The notes below the pieces were generated by a model, which saw nothing but the letters and a program-made list of their open reading frames with translations, had not been told where the DNA came from and did no database searches. A DNA stretch of 22,512 nucleotides from Sphacelaria rigidula (lineage: Eukaryota > Phaeophyceae > Sphacelariales): positions 1 to 22,512 of the forward strand of contig CAXNAA020000330.1 in the NCBI GenBank assembly GCA_964200075.2, given 5' to 3'. The number at the start of each line of letters is the position of its first letter. The first letter of the stretch is position 1. The position numbers and the translations under genes were made by a program. This document shows, in pieces, positions 7,657 to 16,238 of this stretch.

Positions 7657-8067
7657 TCATCTTCTTGTTTCAAATAAAATACCAAAAAATGATGCCGAGT
7701 CCACAACATATGAAGCCACTCGAGCGAGCCATGAGGTCGCACGTATTGTACTAAATTTAGTACGCCAATGCATCACCACTCTTGTACATCGAGCCTCATC
7801 AACCGTAACGATTGCCAATGCCGGAACACATACTTTTTTTTTTGCACCAGAGGTTCGGTTAAACCGTCGAATGCTGAAAGGACAGCCGTTCAAGGGGCGG
7901 GTTGTGCGAGAGGGCGAGAGGGGGCTAACAGTTCTTTGAATCAGCATCTGCACCCGAACCGGTCCATCACTTTCCGACACCGGAAGTTGGGTGTATGGCG
8001 TCGCTCCAGTTCTGGACCTTGCAGCAAACCTTGACGCTTTCCTTAGCTCTGTGACTTTCTTTAGCAT
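7657..8067 (-). CDS. Open frame of 136 residues, unknown
   Basis: The minus-strand frame starts at an ATG at 8067 with T at -3 (weak context). It overlaps the plus-strand start at 8066 by two bases within one CATG. The conceptual protein begins MLKKVTELRKASRF and is strongly basic. No domain, signal or membrane segment is seen, and the 16-bp palindrome lies within it. Probably a chance frame. Confidence 0.12.
   Translation of the reverse strand: MLKKVTELRKASRFAARSRTGATPYTQLPVSESDGPVRVQMLIQRTVSPLSPSRTTRPLNGCPFSIRRFNRTSGAKKKVCVPALAIVTVDEARCTRVVMHWRTKFSTIRATSWLARVASYVVDSASFFGILFETRR
7748..7763. repeat. 16-bp perfect palindrome
   Basis: GTACTAAATTTAGTAC is a perfect self-complementary sequence with no spacer. 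It may be a dimeric protein site or a cruciform nucleus. Confidence 0.5.
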
Positions 8068-8371
8068 GGATCCCTTTGTGCCCGAGGGTCACAGTGAATT
8101 TTATATGAAGATTCGGGGTAGTGTTACGGTTGGATTGGGTTGGTGTGATCAACCATGGCACGAGGGACCACATTGCAGACAAGTAAACTGCACTCCAGAT
8201 CCTCAAAAGATGGCCAATAAATGTGCATTTTTAAGGACTTGGAAGTGTCATACATCTGTTCCCTCTAGTTACTGTAGGCTTCCGTTCAACTTTGTTTTGG
8301 GGCATGAATCTGAATCGGTTACGAGGGTACTGAGTGTTGAAAAACATATCCAGTTTCACAAGTTGGGATGA
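8066..8371 (+). CDS. Small cysteine-containing protein candidate, 101 residues
   Basis: The ATG at 8066 has A at -3 and G at +4, a strong eukaryotic start context; the frame is also open upstream. The protein begins MDPFVPEGHSEFYMK. It has six cysteines between about residues 38 and 81, spaced C-x9-C-x4-C-x10-C-x7-C-x8-C, which would suit a disulfide- or metal-stabilised fold. No hydrophobic signal peptide is visible at this start. No family is recognised. Two short blocks align collinearly with the frame at 20008-20364. Length alone is within chance expectation; start context, cysteine spacing and that partial similarity raise it slightly. Confidence 0.3.
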   Translation: MDPFVPEGHSEFYMKIRGSVTVGLGWCDQPWHEGPHCRQVNCTPDPQKMANKCAFLRTWKCHTSVPSSYCRLPFNFVLGHESESVTRVLSVEKHIQFHKLG

Positions 8372-8816
8372 GGTGATCATGGCCATACTTCATTTTTATC
8401 CATTATTCTCGACTCGTTCGACCAACGAAATGCCACCGCAACAACATTCATCATCATGTTCGTCACATTAGCTCGATCTCTCGAACCTATGGTCACAGAG
8501 TATAAACCAAAAATGTCCGTTGTCCCGCACACAAGGTTTAAATGAGCAGGGTGACACCTGCATCCATTGGACTTAAAAGGCTCTACAAAAAATAGTTTTG
8601 CCTAAATACTTGAGATCAGCAACTTCGTGCAACTGATTGCCTGTAGATGACTTTTGGATGAGCAAACCGCAACAGCCGGTTGTACGTTACGGGAGGAAAT
8701 TCGCAAGGCGTGTAACCGACCCGCCACACAACCCTCGATGAGGAACTACTCTGGCGGTGTAGAAGCAACTCGCATCACCATGACTGCTTAATTCGACAAC
8801 TGCTGAGCGATTGATT
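8372..8816. other. Stretch without a supported gene
   Basis: No frame, splice pair or repeat that I can support. It lies between the small cysteine-containing frame and the first MITE. Confidence 0.5.
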
Positions 8817-9002
8817 CTAACTTCCAAGGGCAAGTCGAATAGGGTTTACTTCATTGCGGGGTATTTTCAAAGTTGGATTGTAATACAAAAATAAATGGAA
8901 AGCGACCCTTGACACCCTACCCCAATTTGTGTACCTTCAAGTACGATTTTCAAAATACCCCGTGATTGAGTTTACCCTGCTCGACCTGCCGTTGCAAACT
9001 TG
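8817..9002. mobile_element. MITE copy 1 (hAT-like), with 8-bp target-site duplication
   Basis: The element proper is 8825-8994 (170 bp). Its ends begin CAAGG on the left and, reverse-complemented, CAACG on the right, followed by inverted repeats. Segments 8829-8867 and 8952-8990 are reverse-complementary at 30 of 39 positions. The 8 bases outside each end are CTAACTTC and CAAACTTG (6 of 8 equal), as expected for an aged 8-bp duplication. Eight-base duplications and CA(A/G)GG-type termini are known for hAT transposons, so a hAT-derived, non-autonomous element is inferred. There is no transposase frame. Its right half is closely similar to copy 2. Confidence 0.75.
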
Positions 9003-9040
9003 CTGTAAACCTACTTTACACCAACGACCGTGAGTCCGTC

Positions 9041-9111
9041 GCCCTGGTAGCTCAGTTCATAACTCCGGAACTGTCTGGGTTGGGTCGTGGGTTCGAACGC
9101 TGGTGATTGAC
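9041..9111 (+). pseudogene. tRNA-like sequence (tRNA pseudogene or SINE head)
   Basis: GCCCTGG followed by TAGCTCAGTT matches the 5' acceptor strand and A-box of a tRNA gene in exact register. GGTTCGAAC (9090-9098) supplies a T loop/B-box 52 bases in, close to the class I tRNA position of 54. The 3' acceptor strand does not pair with GCCCTGG and the T stem is broken. Instead of a D stem, CAGTTC (9053-9058) pairs with GAACTG (9068-9073). Intact A and B boxes with lost acceptor pairing are typical of tRNA-derived SINE heads or old tRNA pseudogenes. It lies between two MITEs and could have been cut off from a tail by the second insertion. Confidence 0.45.
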
Positions 9112-9120
9112 ACAGTCTGG

Positions 9121-9341
9121 GATTCTTTCAAGGACAGGTCGAGTTGAGTATACTCAATTGCGGGGTATTTTGTAAGAAGTACTCGGGGTACTCAAGTTAC
9201 GGGAGAGTGTGGGGAGTCGTACCCCAAAAATAGCTGGGAAGCAATTCCTGAAATTCTACCCCCAATTTGTGTACGTCAAGTACGACTTTCGAAATACCTC
9301 GCAATTGAGTATACTCTTCTCGACCTACCGTTGTATTCTTT
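9121..9341. mobile_element. MITE copy 2 (hAT-like), with 8-bp target-site duplication
   Basis: The element proper is 9129-9333 (205 bp), starting CAAGG and ending CCGTTG. The inverted repeats at 9132-9171 and 9291-9330 match at about 33 of 40 positions and contain the palindromic core GAGTATACTCAATTGCG. The flanking octamers GATTCTTT (9121-9128) and TATTCTTT (9334-9341) match at 7 of 8. It shares both ends and a right-arm block (CCCAATTTGTGTAC then CAAGTACGA) with copy 1, but has about 35 extra internal bases on the left. There is no transposase frame, so movement would have depended on an enzyme supplied elsewhere. Confidence 0.8.
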
Positions 9342-9349
9342 CTCAAACC

Positions 9350-9562
9350 ATGCTCGACATCGGAAAGCGACAATGTCATGGATACGACCTCACGGTCGAC
9401 GAGAGAAAGCGACCGCTGAGCCTTCTCCCGATGAAAAAAAATAAGGCAGGCAGAAAAATCTTGGATTTTTTTCGGACTTTTATCTTCTCAACGAGTACAG
9501 CAAGGCACTCCAAACGTTTCAAAAAATCGTATAGCTCTCTTCTAGGGAGTAAAACGAAGTAG
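9350..9562 (+). CDS. Small basic open frame, 70 residues, unknown
   Basis: The ATG at 9350 lies just outside the right target duplication of MITE copy 2, with A at -3. The protein starts MLDIGKRQCHGYD and ends in a Lys/Ser-rich tail, and its pI is clearly high. No domain is recognised. The frame is open upstream through the MITE arm, so the start is not strongly determined. A second small frame on the same strand begins 40 bases after its stop. Length is within chance expectation. Confidence 0.18.
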   Translation: MLDIGKRQCHGYDLTVDERKRPLSLLPMKKNKAGRKILDFFRTFIFSTSTARHSKRFKKSYSSLLGSKTK

Positions 9563-9602
9563 GAGCTCCAGAAAGGCGCTGTTTCAAACGAGGATTCCAT
9601 CA

Positions 9603-9863
9603 ATGAAGGAAGAAAGAAACACTTGCTCAAATTTCAAACAGGATTCTGTTCACACCTCGAACAGAAAGAGAGATGTTGCTAGGAGCACATGCAAACGCTC
9701 GCCCCAGAACCCAACACAACCTGACTGGAAGAACATGGCGCCCCCGCGAATCAGAAGGACACTGCTCGGGTACATTAAGGATTCAATGAGGAAGTATGAT
9801 ACGTGTGAGACGCGCGCACAACACAAACGATCACCAACGGCACAACGGCACGTTTTCGGTTGA
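9603..9863 (+). CDS. Small hydrophilic open frame, 86 residues, unknown
   Basis: Starts at an ATG with T at -3 (weak context). The protein begins MKEERNTCSNFKQD and is basic and hydrophilic, without a membrane segment, signal peptide or recognised domain. The opposite strand is open for 89 codons. Evidence for a real gene is slight. Confidence 0.15.
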   Translation: MKEERNTCSNFKQDSVHTSNRKRDVARSTCKRSPQNPTQPDWKNMAPPRIRRTLLGYIKDSMRKYDTCETRAQHKRSPTAQRHVFG

Positions 9864-10424
9864 AATTTGCTACGCACGCGGACACCAATCTTCGAATACC
9901 CGAGATTTCCGTCAAACAACGACTGCTGCGTAGATTGGCGAAGCTAACGCTGGGACTAATGCGCGTGGATAGTAGATGTATGTGGGTGTTTTCTCCGGGC
10001 TCGGTATGTAAGTTTTGTCTTACCTTGGTGCGTCTTGTCTGAGACAGTACAGAGATGTTGGGCGAACGACCTCTTCCTGAACCGCTGCATTTCTGAACGT
10101 GTGTGAATCTGGGGTGCGATCCGGACAAATCTGCTCCTCGACGGAACTCGAACTGGTCGTTGTGGGGGCACTCTCCTCTCAAAGAAGGATTTTTGCAGAG
10201 ATTACGGACGTTCCCCCTTGATAAGAACCCACCTAACCTAACTTCACCTAGGCATACGAGAAATCTTAGCTATGATGGGTGCACAGGCTGCTCTAGGCAA
10301 AGGGTGCGCTGGAAGACCTCAAGCTGGCGGAGCAGACACTAATATGAACGAAGAGACCTTAGGGGATACTGGGAGCACATAGGACAGTGATTCCATCGTA
10401 GTATCGGAATATTCGTGCGCACTC

Positions 10425-10469
10425 GGAAGTCAAGTAATTTGACACTAGGAAGTCAAGTAATTTGACACC
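10425..10469 (+). repeat. 23-bp tandem duplication
   Basis: GGAAGTCAAGTAATTTGACAC begins at 10425 and again at 10448, both copies identical over 21 bases. Each contains GTCAA-GTAAT-TTGAC, a small inverted repeat, so the pair holds two adjacent potential binding sites. Confidence 0.85.
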
Positions 10470-10569
10470 TGTACGATCAAGGCGTGAGGTTTTCCGCACG
10501 TCGGACGGAAACCGCGAAGAGTTTTCCAGGGCTTTGTGTAGTGGCGTCTGATCCCCGGTTGCAGTTTCG

Positions 10570-10821
10570 ATGGCGGAGTGTTTCGCACTGCGGGCGTTGA
10601 TGGCCTACAAACTGGTGTACCCAAATGATTACATAACATTTGCCGGTACCCGTGTGAGGAATGACGCCCGAACCGCGTCGGAAAGAGATGCGGTGGGGGT
10701 AAATACTGGTCATTCGGGTCCTTTGTGTGCGCTTGTTAGTCAATGTTGTAAACGCTTTTGCCGCCCACCTTCTTTTATGCTCGCACCTCCCGACAAACGG
10801 GAAAATGTCGGAGGTGGATGA
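10570..10821 (+). CDS. Open frame of 83 residues, unknown
   Basis: The ATG at 10570 has G at +4 but T at -3. The protein starts MAECFALRALMAYKLVY and is mixed in composition, with several cysteines late in the chain. Its last codons lie in the hairpin at 10784-10816. No domain is recognised and the minus strand is open too. Weak. Confidence 0.15.
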   Translation: MAECFALRALMAYKLVYPNDYITFAGTRVRNDARTASERDAVGVNTGHSGPLCALVSQCCKRFCRPPSFMLAPPDKRENVGGG

Positions 10822-10838
10822 TCACTTTTTTTTGTGAT
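10784..10838. other. Two adjacent hairpins, the second with a T8 loop
   Basis: CACCTCCCGACA (10784-10795) pairs with TGTCGGAGGTG (10806-10816) as an 11-bp stem with one bulged C. Then ATCAC (10821-10825) and GTGAT (10834-10838) flank eight T bases. A stem next to a T-run recalls terminator-like structures, but the T-run sits in the loop of the second hairpin, so no termination role is claimed. Confidence 0.45.
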
Positions 10839-11010
10839 GAAAATGATGAGCGGTAAACAGCAATCTAAATGTGTGTCTGTTGTGTGTATGTTGTCATCCC
10901 ATCTCTTGTGGACGCCAGTTCACGTCTGTGGATGTATGTTGGCGATTTCAGCTCATGTACAAAAATCAACCATAAGTATTTTGTGCTGCAGCATGCGAGG
11001 AGGGTCTGCA

Positions 11011-11433
11011 CTATTGCACCGCTTCCAAAATTTCGTGAGAAAATACACCACAGTACCACAGATCAGAGATGATGTTGTTCACATTGCACGGACCACTCCG
11101 GGATCGACGTACTCCAAACTGTGTCTCACGGGAAGGCGCTCGAGTAGCGTGGATGGGCTCAGTCACAATGCGTTCCAGGGTTACGCATGCTAATGAAACT
11201 GCAAACATGTCTGACTCGCTTTTCGGGGGTGCAGACTGTAAGGAAGAGCGCGGTATAACAGTGCATATGTACACGCCTCGCAAGTAGATCATAGCGGAAA
11301 AGGACACATGGACTACCCATCCCAAATCACAAAAGCACGAGCAAAGGCTGGAATGCAAAGCACGGGTGTACCGTCTGTAGTGCACACTCAAGTACGAACA
11401 CAGCACCCAGCACCCAGCAGTCGAGTGCAGCAT
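11011..11433 (-). CDS. Open frame of 140 residues, unknown
   Basis: From the first ATG (11433) the minus-strand frame runs 140 codons; stop-free sequence extends further upstream to about 11583. The protein starts MLHSTAGCWVLCS and is cysteine- and tyrosine-rich in its first half. It shows no clear domain. An overlapping plus-strand frame of similar length (10834-11193) exists, so low stop density is an adequate explanation. Confidence 0.15.
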   Translation of the reverse strand: MLHSTAGCWVLCSYLSVHYRRYTRALHSSLCSCFCDLGWVVHVSFSAMIYLRGVYICTVIPRSSLQSAPPKSESDMFAVSLACVTLERIVTEPIHATRAPSRETQFGVRRSRSGPCNVNNIISDLWYCGVFSHEILEAVQ

Positions 11434-11768
11434 CCTAAAAGCTTTCGAAAATATCTCGTGCACAATGGGTTGCTGTTTTACTATATACAAGTATGTAAAA
11501 CAGTATCGAACGGAAAACTTGCGGAAAATATCGATAACCTGACGAGCACGAGTTGAACAGGGCAAATGTACGAAGAGCACCACATGTACTGTGGCCGCCG
11601 CGACAGTTGCAGGATCGGGTGATCTCTCGACATCTAATAATCATGCATCCCTCGCGCCTCTTTATCGAGGGCACCCCTCCCATTAGTCTCGGGGTCCGGG
11701 AACAACTCAGCTTAATCTAATACTCCTAACCCCGAACCCCAGCAGCAGATCAGAACTGTTGGCGTCAA

Positions 11769-12003
11769 GTGATGTGCCACTAAGGCACCGTCCACAGGGA
11801 CGGCAAGCGATCTCGCTGGGATAATCACAGTTGTGCCACAATTTACGACTACATTTCGGGCGTGAGTTAATTGATGTGCAACAATTGGTCCATCGGTGAA
11901 TGTATCAGTCATATTGCAGCTGTGACACAAATTCCGGCTGAATTCCGGGCATCAGTTGATTGATGTGCGACAATCGGTCCATCGGTGAATGCATCAGTCA
12001 TAA
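11769..12003. repeat. Tandem repeat of ~90-100 bp, 2 clear units plus 1 decayed unit
   Basis: The block TTGATGTGC-ACAATTGGTCCATCGGTGAAT...CAGTCAT occurs from 11871 and again from 11960 (period 89). An earlier, more diverged relative (AGTGATGTGCCAC) begins at 11769 (about 102 bases before). On the minus strand two units encode similar peptides (TDxFTDGPIVAHQ), but in different frames, because the period is not a multiple of three. The array also holds a 6-bp hairpin, CCGTCC-ACAG-GGACGG, at 11788-11803. Confidence 0.8.
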
Positions 12004-12548
12004 ATTATCGATTTTGCTTCCGCGAGCTCTCGGTCCCGTCTATCCTGAGCATGTACTTATATCTATAACCACGGCTATGACAACATGGTCCGAAGGACAG
12101 TCGTGATGCATGGGTACGAGACATGGGTGTGCGGACTTGAAACCCTCCACAGAACAAAAGGTCGGGACTTCAGCAACGTGAGAGGATGTGTACCCACCCA
12201 CTGCGTTCGGATGTTGTCAGCTGTACGCATCAGTCACTGGTACCCTCACGTCACCGACAAATTTCGGCAGTCCGTTGACTTTGTTACGGCCTTCTTCAAT
12301 ACAGGAGAAGAATAGACCGCAAAAGCACACTCTGCAGTGCTGCGTCTGAACTAATGTTTGGACCGAACTTGCTAATTAATTTTTTACAAGGGCTGGCCCA
12401 CCCAAGCCGTACGGTACATCACCCCACATTGTGACATGCCTCCAGCTTCGAGTATCGAGTGCAAAAACTGCAGACTACCGGACCCGCCAATGATGCAGAT
12501 GAACAAACTCAAGCCCACAGCACTGCACGACAAAAACGTACTTTTCTG

Positions 12549-12650
12549 TACAGTACACGATAGCGCAGTTACACAACACATCAACACGAAACAGTACAAC
12601 AGTACAGTGTTGGGTACAGCAGTGTCGAACAAACAGTACAGTAGCAGTAC
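12549..12650. repeat. CAGTAC hexamer cluster
   Basis: CAGTAC occurs five times, at 12551, 12592, 12600, 12634 and 12645. With a chance rate near one per 4 kb on one strand this is a marked local excess. It may be a degenerate short repeat or clustered binding sites. Confidence 0.5.
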
Positions 12651-12719
12651 CCTATGGGTACCTCGGCAAATAAGCCGCAGTTTGTAAAAGGCTACACACA
12701 ATGTTCAATTTGAATATAA

Positions 12720-13106
12720 ATTTGGTCAACCGCCAGAGTCAACCATGAGGCTCAGAGTACGGAAAGAGGAACGCCGCCAACACAAGACAGGCCTCGCCTG
12801 AGGAGAAAAGTTGAACGAGATACATGTCATCGGCGATCAGGATCAGGGCAATCTCTGAATTATGAAGAACTTCGCCGTAATGGTGAACACCCTTTCAACT
12901 ACCTTTTGTGCCGCACCCTGCATGTAGTGTACAAGCGTCTAATGGATGATGTTGACCCGTTGACCGGTCGTGTGGGCCTGGCTCTCGAATCGGCATCATC
13001 TTTCAGAGAAAAGGTTCAGGAGATGGACGATCCACCCTTCAGTGGTAATAACCACCCGCACGCTATGCACACTGTTTTCGCACATGTCTCGGGAATTTCA
13101 GCTTAA
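12720..13106 (+). CDS. Stop-free coding-like stretch of 128 codons, no initiating ATG at its start
   Basis: The frame opens after a TAA at 12717-12719 and ends at TAA 13104-13106. The first in-frame ATG is late, within KRLMDDVDPLTG. The inferred peptide begins basic and hydrophilic (TERGTPPTQDRPRLRRK), continues SLNYEELRRNG, and ends HVSGISA. Composition looks protein-like, with plausible helices around EELRRNG and SFREKVQEMDD, but I recognise no family. If real it would be a terminal exon or a decayed element. Frames this long are expected a few times per window by chance. Confidence 0.25.
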   Translation: MWSTARVNHEAQSTERGTPPTQDRPRLRRKVERDTCHRRSGSGQSLNYEELRRNGEHPFNYLLCRTLHVVYKRLMDDVDPLTGRVGLALESASSFREKVQEMDDPPFSGNNHPHAMHTVFAHVSGISA

Positions 13107-13118
13107 TATCAACTTGCC

Positions 13119-13149
13119 GGGGAGGGGGTGGCCAGGGGGTAGCCGGGGG
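13119..13149 (+). other. G-quadruplex motif
   Basis: Four G runs of 4, 5, 5 and 5 bases (13119-13122, 13124-13128, 13135-13139, 13145-13149) have loops of 1, 6 and 5 bases, meeting the usual quadruplex pattern. It begins 13 bases after the stop of the stop-free frame ending at 13106. Confidence 0.7.
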
Positions 13150-13267
13150 TCCCGCGTTATATATGCCTTCAACAAACCGCGACAACGGTTGATGAGGTGG
13201 AAAGAGGGTTTCGTGGGTACTACAAATAGAGATGTGAAGTGTTGCCATACTTCGGTTCACACAGCCC

Positions 13268-13293
13268 TACATGTACACACGTGTATACACGTA
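13268..13293. other. 26-bp alternating purine-pyrimidine tract with palindrome
   Basis: The tract alternates pyrimidine and purine without a break and includes the 14-bp perfect palindrome ACGTGTATACACGT (13279-13292) and a CACGTG core (13278-13283). Such tracts favour Z-DNA; CACGTG is the classic E-box/G-box. Function is not shown. Confidence 0.55.
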
Positions 13294-13530
13294 AAATAGA
13301 CCCACCTTTTCCGAGGCCTCCCACAAACACCCCCGATCGGCTAGGCGAATGGTCCAACATGGTATCCTCCCTACTGCAGCCGTCGCTACCGGTGACCACT
13401 CCAAGGACTGGCCTACCCGATCGGCCCACGAAGAAACGGCACCCTGTGTTGATACGGTCAGCACAAAATAATTCAAGCTTTACTTTCGTCAGACACGTTA
13501 AAACTTACTGCACGGTAGACCATCATCAGG

Positions 13531-13764
13531 ATGCGACCAGGGCACACTCTGATTAAGTTGCTTGATTGCAGCGACCAGAGCGCGCTGCGTGAGTTGCTCA
13601 CCTCACTGGGCCATGCGCCGATGAAGACGAAGATTTCTACACTCTCACTGTACGGATATCCCACGATGATTCAAAAAAGCGGCCGAACAAGTGTCTGCAC
13701 TGTTGTCTGTACCATCTGCAATGCCTGGAATGTGTTGAGTTATCCACGAAACTTGACGCTCTGA
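13531..13764 (+). CDS. Open frame of 77 residues, unknown
   Basis: The ATG at 13531 has A at -3 and immediately follows CATCATCAGG. The protein starts MRPGHTLIKLLDCSDQ, with a plausible amphipathic helix (SALRELLTSLG), then two short C-x2-C-like pairs near the end. No domain is recognised. An in-frame stop just upstream fixes the longest possible start. Weak evidence. Confidence 0.18.
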   Translation: MRPGHTLIKLLDCSDQSALRELLTSLGHAPMKTKISTLSLYGYPTMIQKSGRTSVCTVVCTICNAWNVLSYPRNLTL

Positions 13765-14149
13765 TCGAACTACTTACACAACATTACTTGACGGAATGAT
13801 TAGCAACAGCAGGGCATTTTGGAGGTGAACATCATTTTTCAATTTTCAAGATGTTAGTACTACCAGGCGCCAGCTCCCGAAGTACTGTACTAGAAATAAA
13901 GACAGCCAACGCATGTAGACACGTGAATGAATCAACCACTTCCACTATTTTGCTTGTCATCGCCCCACAAGCGCCTCACTATGAGAAGCTCTGGAGATAG
14001 AAAACGGGAAGCCGCTGATCGCAGCATACGCACATGGCGTGTGAGCTGAGAACAGACAGCCGCACGAAAAAAAACACCAGGCCTCTGGTTAGTAGCTCAT
14101 GGGCACAAACAGAATATAGAGCGGTTTAGAACTGTTCCTCCACCAGCAG
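13765..14149. other. Stretch without a supported gene
   Basis: No convincing frame, RNA gene or repeat was seen. Confidence 0.5.
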
Positions 14150-14181
14150 CAACGCTGAGGCGCAACGCTGAGGCGCAACGC
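14150..14181 (+). repeat. 13-bp tandem repeat, 2.5 units
   Basis: CAACGCTGAGGCG occurs twice in succession, followed by a partial third unit, CAACGC. Confidence 0.9.
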
Positions 14182-14513
14182 ATAATCGTAGCTATACCGG
14201 GCCGAGGCAACCCTCTCACCACATTGAAGTCGCACGCAACACACACATCAAGACAAACCTCTATTTATACACTCGATTTCTCGTTCAACCGGTGGTAGGC
14301 GGTCGGCCCTCTCAGAATGCCACAACACGGGCTGGGGTGGGTGACTACTGGAACAAGAGGGTGACGAACCTAACAAAAACCGCACCAATGTGCGATATGA
14401 GAAAGTTTCAAGAGAAGCAATATTTTTTTCACTCGCGGTCGTGGTCGGGTGAGCGTGAGCGGGTGATCATCGGTATAAATGCTGCCCAGATGGTGGTCAG
14501 CAATGGACCTTGA

Positions 14514-14570
14514 CCCTCCCTCCTCATTCACCACCCCCAACCTCCCACCCCCCCACCCCCCCACCCGTTC
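14514..14570. repeat. C-rich tract (quadruplex-capable on the minus strand)
   Basis: CCCACCCCCCCACCCCCCCACCC near 14544-14566, preceded by CCCCCAACC. The four closely spaced C runs give a minus-strand quadruplex or i-motif pattern. Confidence 0.6.
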
Positions 14571-14754
14571 CGCCTCATACCTGTTCAGCTCACGCTTCAC
14601 GTGGCTCGTTCGAAAAGGGCACACAGACGGAGGGATACTATAACAAACCGGCCCCTCACGTCACGCGTGTGAGCCCGTGATGAAGGGATTTAGCCGACGA
14701 ACACTGACCTTTAGTGAGACCTACACGTATCGGTTATCTAATCCCTCGCTGATG

Positions 14755-14938
14755 AGCTTGATCGGCACTCCCAGTGTCTCTCCCTCCGCCTCTCCCCTTC
14801 TGATTCTCTAAGTCTTCCCTTCGCCCCGTCCGCTTCTCTCTTTTCCCAGCCGTCTCTGTCCCCCTGCCGTAAAAAAAAAAAGTGATTGTCGGATCTTTCT
14901 CGTAATGTTCCTCGGACTTTTGTTTTTTTTTCACCTCC
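14755..14938. repeat. Polypyrimidine-rich stretch
   Basis: About 180 bases are dominated by C and T, with runs such as TCTCCCTCCGCCTCTCCCC, and are broken by an A run at 14870-14881. The complementary strand reads as Arg/Glu/Lys-rich low-complexity peptides, which is a compositional effect and not evidence for a gene. Confidence 0.5.
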
Positions 14939-15882
14939 TCCATGATGTTTGGTACCCCTGCTGTTGTGAACTGCGAACAATGTTGTTCCCATCAATGAGT
15001 CTTTGATCAAGCTCAACAAGGGATAAAATCACAGGCAGGTTGCGCAAATTACCACCACAAACTTCAGCAGTGATACGCTGTACTGGGAGCGCATGTCCTG
15101 TACTCGCGTTGCAAGTACCACAGTAATGCGTACAGATCGGGACGGTGATAGAGCGCGAAAAAGATGGGATCTCGTGAATTTTCCACGATTACTCGACTGT
15201 TGTGTGTAGTCCCGACTGCGTTGAGTGTGATGAACCCAGGCAGGATCAAACGCTTATGCGAGAGACGAGAGGCACAGACCAAGGAGCCGCTGTGAAGTGC
15301 CCTCGCTCCGTCGACGTCCCGCTGATTTGTTGCGTTATGTGAAATCTCTCGAGAAAGGTGATGTTTGGCTAGCACAGCGCAGTTGTTCGTCTTCTATATC
15401 CGTGCTGTACCCGTTCGTTGTGTGCAGGATACGCAACAATCCACATCAAAGACAGTATAGTACAATAAAGGGAGTTCAGTATGTTATTGGACAAAGCGAA
15501 GGCGAATTATGAATTATGGTTTTTGGAAGAAGCGGGGACAGTTTTCATTTTTCGCCTTCCGTCGTGTCAGGTGAAAAATGTTGGACATGAATAATCTCGT
15601 GATTTGTTGGCACAGCGTATGAACAACATCGCAAGGTCGTGCTCACCGGTACGGTCGTTATGAGGCCCCCACCTGCGTTTAAGGTCGACCGTTCGCCTTT
15701 GGTGCAATGAACAACGTCGTGCTTTCATGGACGCACCGTGGATGACATACAACACCGCAATATATGTGTTACTTAACTTTTTTCACCACCCAGACCTTGC
15801 CAGCTCACATGAAAAAAATAACGGGACTTTTTTTCGTATTTTGCCGCTCTAATTACTACAGGATTGTTGTCTGTGCCAGCGT

Positions 15883-16065
15883 GTGGCGTGTGATTCATCA
15901 GGCATCAGATTCGCAATTTATGGCGTCACATTTCTCGTTGTATCGAGTTACCTAGACGATGTACCATTATTATCAGATCAATGCAGGCCCAGTCAGGTGC
16001 CCATCCTACTTCTGGCATCTGACGTGCGTCATGTTCTCTATGTGTTGCTACACATCCACGCATGA
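15883..16065 (+). CDS. Short frame with a YLDD tetrapeptide
   Basis: The frame contains VSSYLDDVPLLS. Reverse transcriptases of gypsy- and DIRS-type elements carry a catalytic YLDD between hydrophobic strands, and the residues here are roughly of that type. Nothing else of a reverse transcriptase is present: no upstream palm motifs, and the frame ends about 37 residues later. The start codon would be GTG. A chance tetrapeptide is likely; it is kept as a weak mobile-element clue. Confidence 0.12.
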   Translation: MACDSSGIRFAIYGVTFLVVSSYLDDVPLLSDQCRPSQVPILLLASDVRHVLYVLLHIHA

Positions 16066-16121
16066 TACGGGTAAATGAATATTCCAGACTTGCATACACT
16101 GCCCAGATTCGTGAGCGATAA

Positions 16122-16201
16122 GTACAGCGCGGAAGAAATGGACATTTTTTTTCACAACTCCTGATACTAACACTGTGTACTGCCACTACCACCACCACTA
16201 G

Positions 16202-16238
<37 letters not shown>

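Noticed and set aside
14734-15019. Arg/Glu/Lys-rich peptide on the minus strand
   Set aside because: Direct consequence of the polypyrimidine tract on the plus strand; no start, splice or domain support.
15232-15512. 93-codon stop-free frame with a protein-like start (including SLRRRPADLLRYVKSLEKG)
   Set aside because: No ATG, no clear acceptor at its start, and length within chance expectation; not distinguishable from other chance frames.
15619-15715. Direct repeat ATGAACAAC 88 bases apart
   Set aside because: Nine bases plus a loose extension is too short to claim a repeat element.
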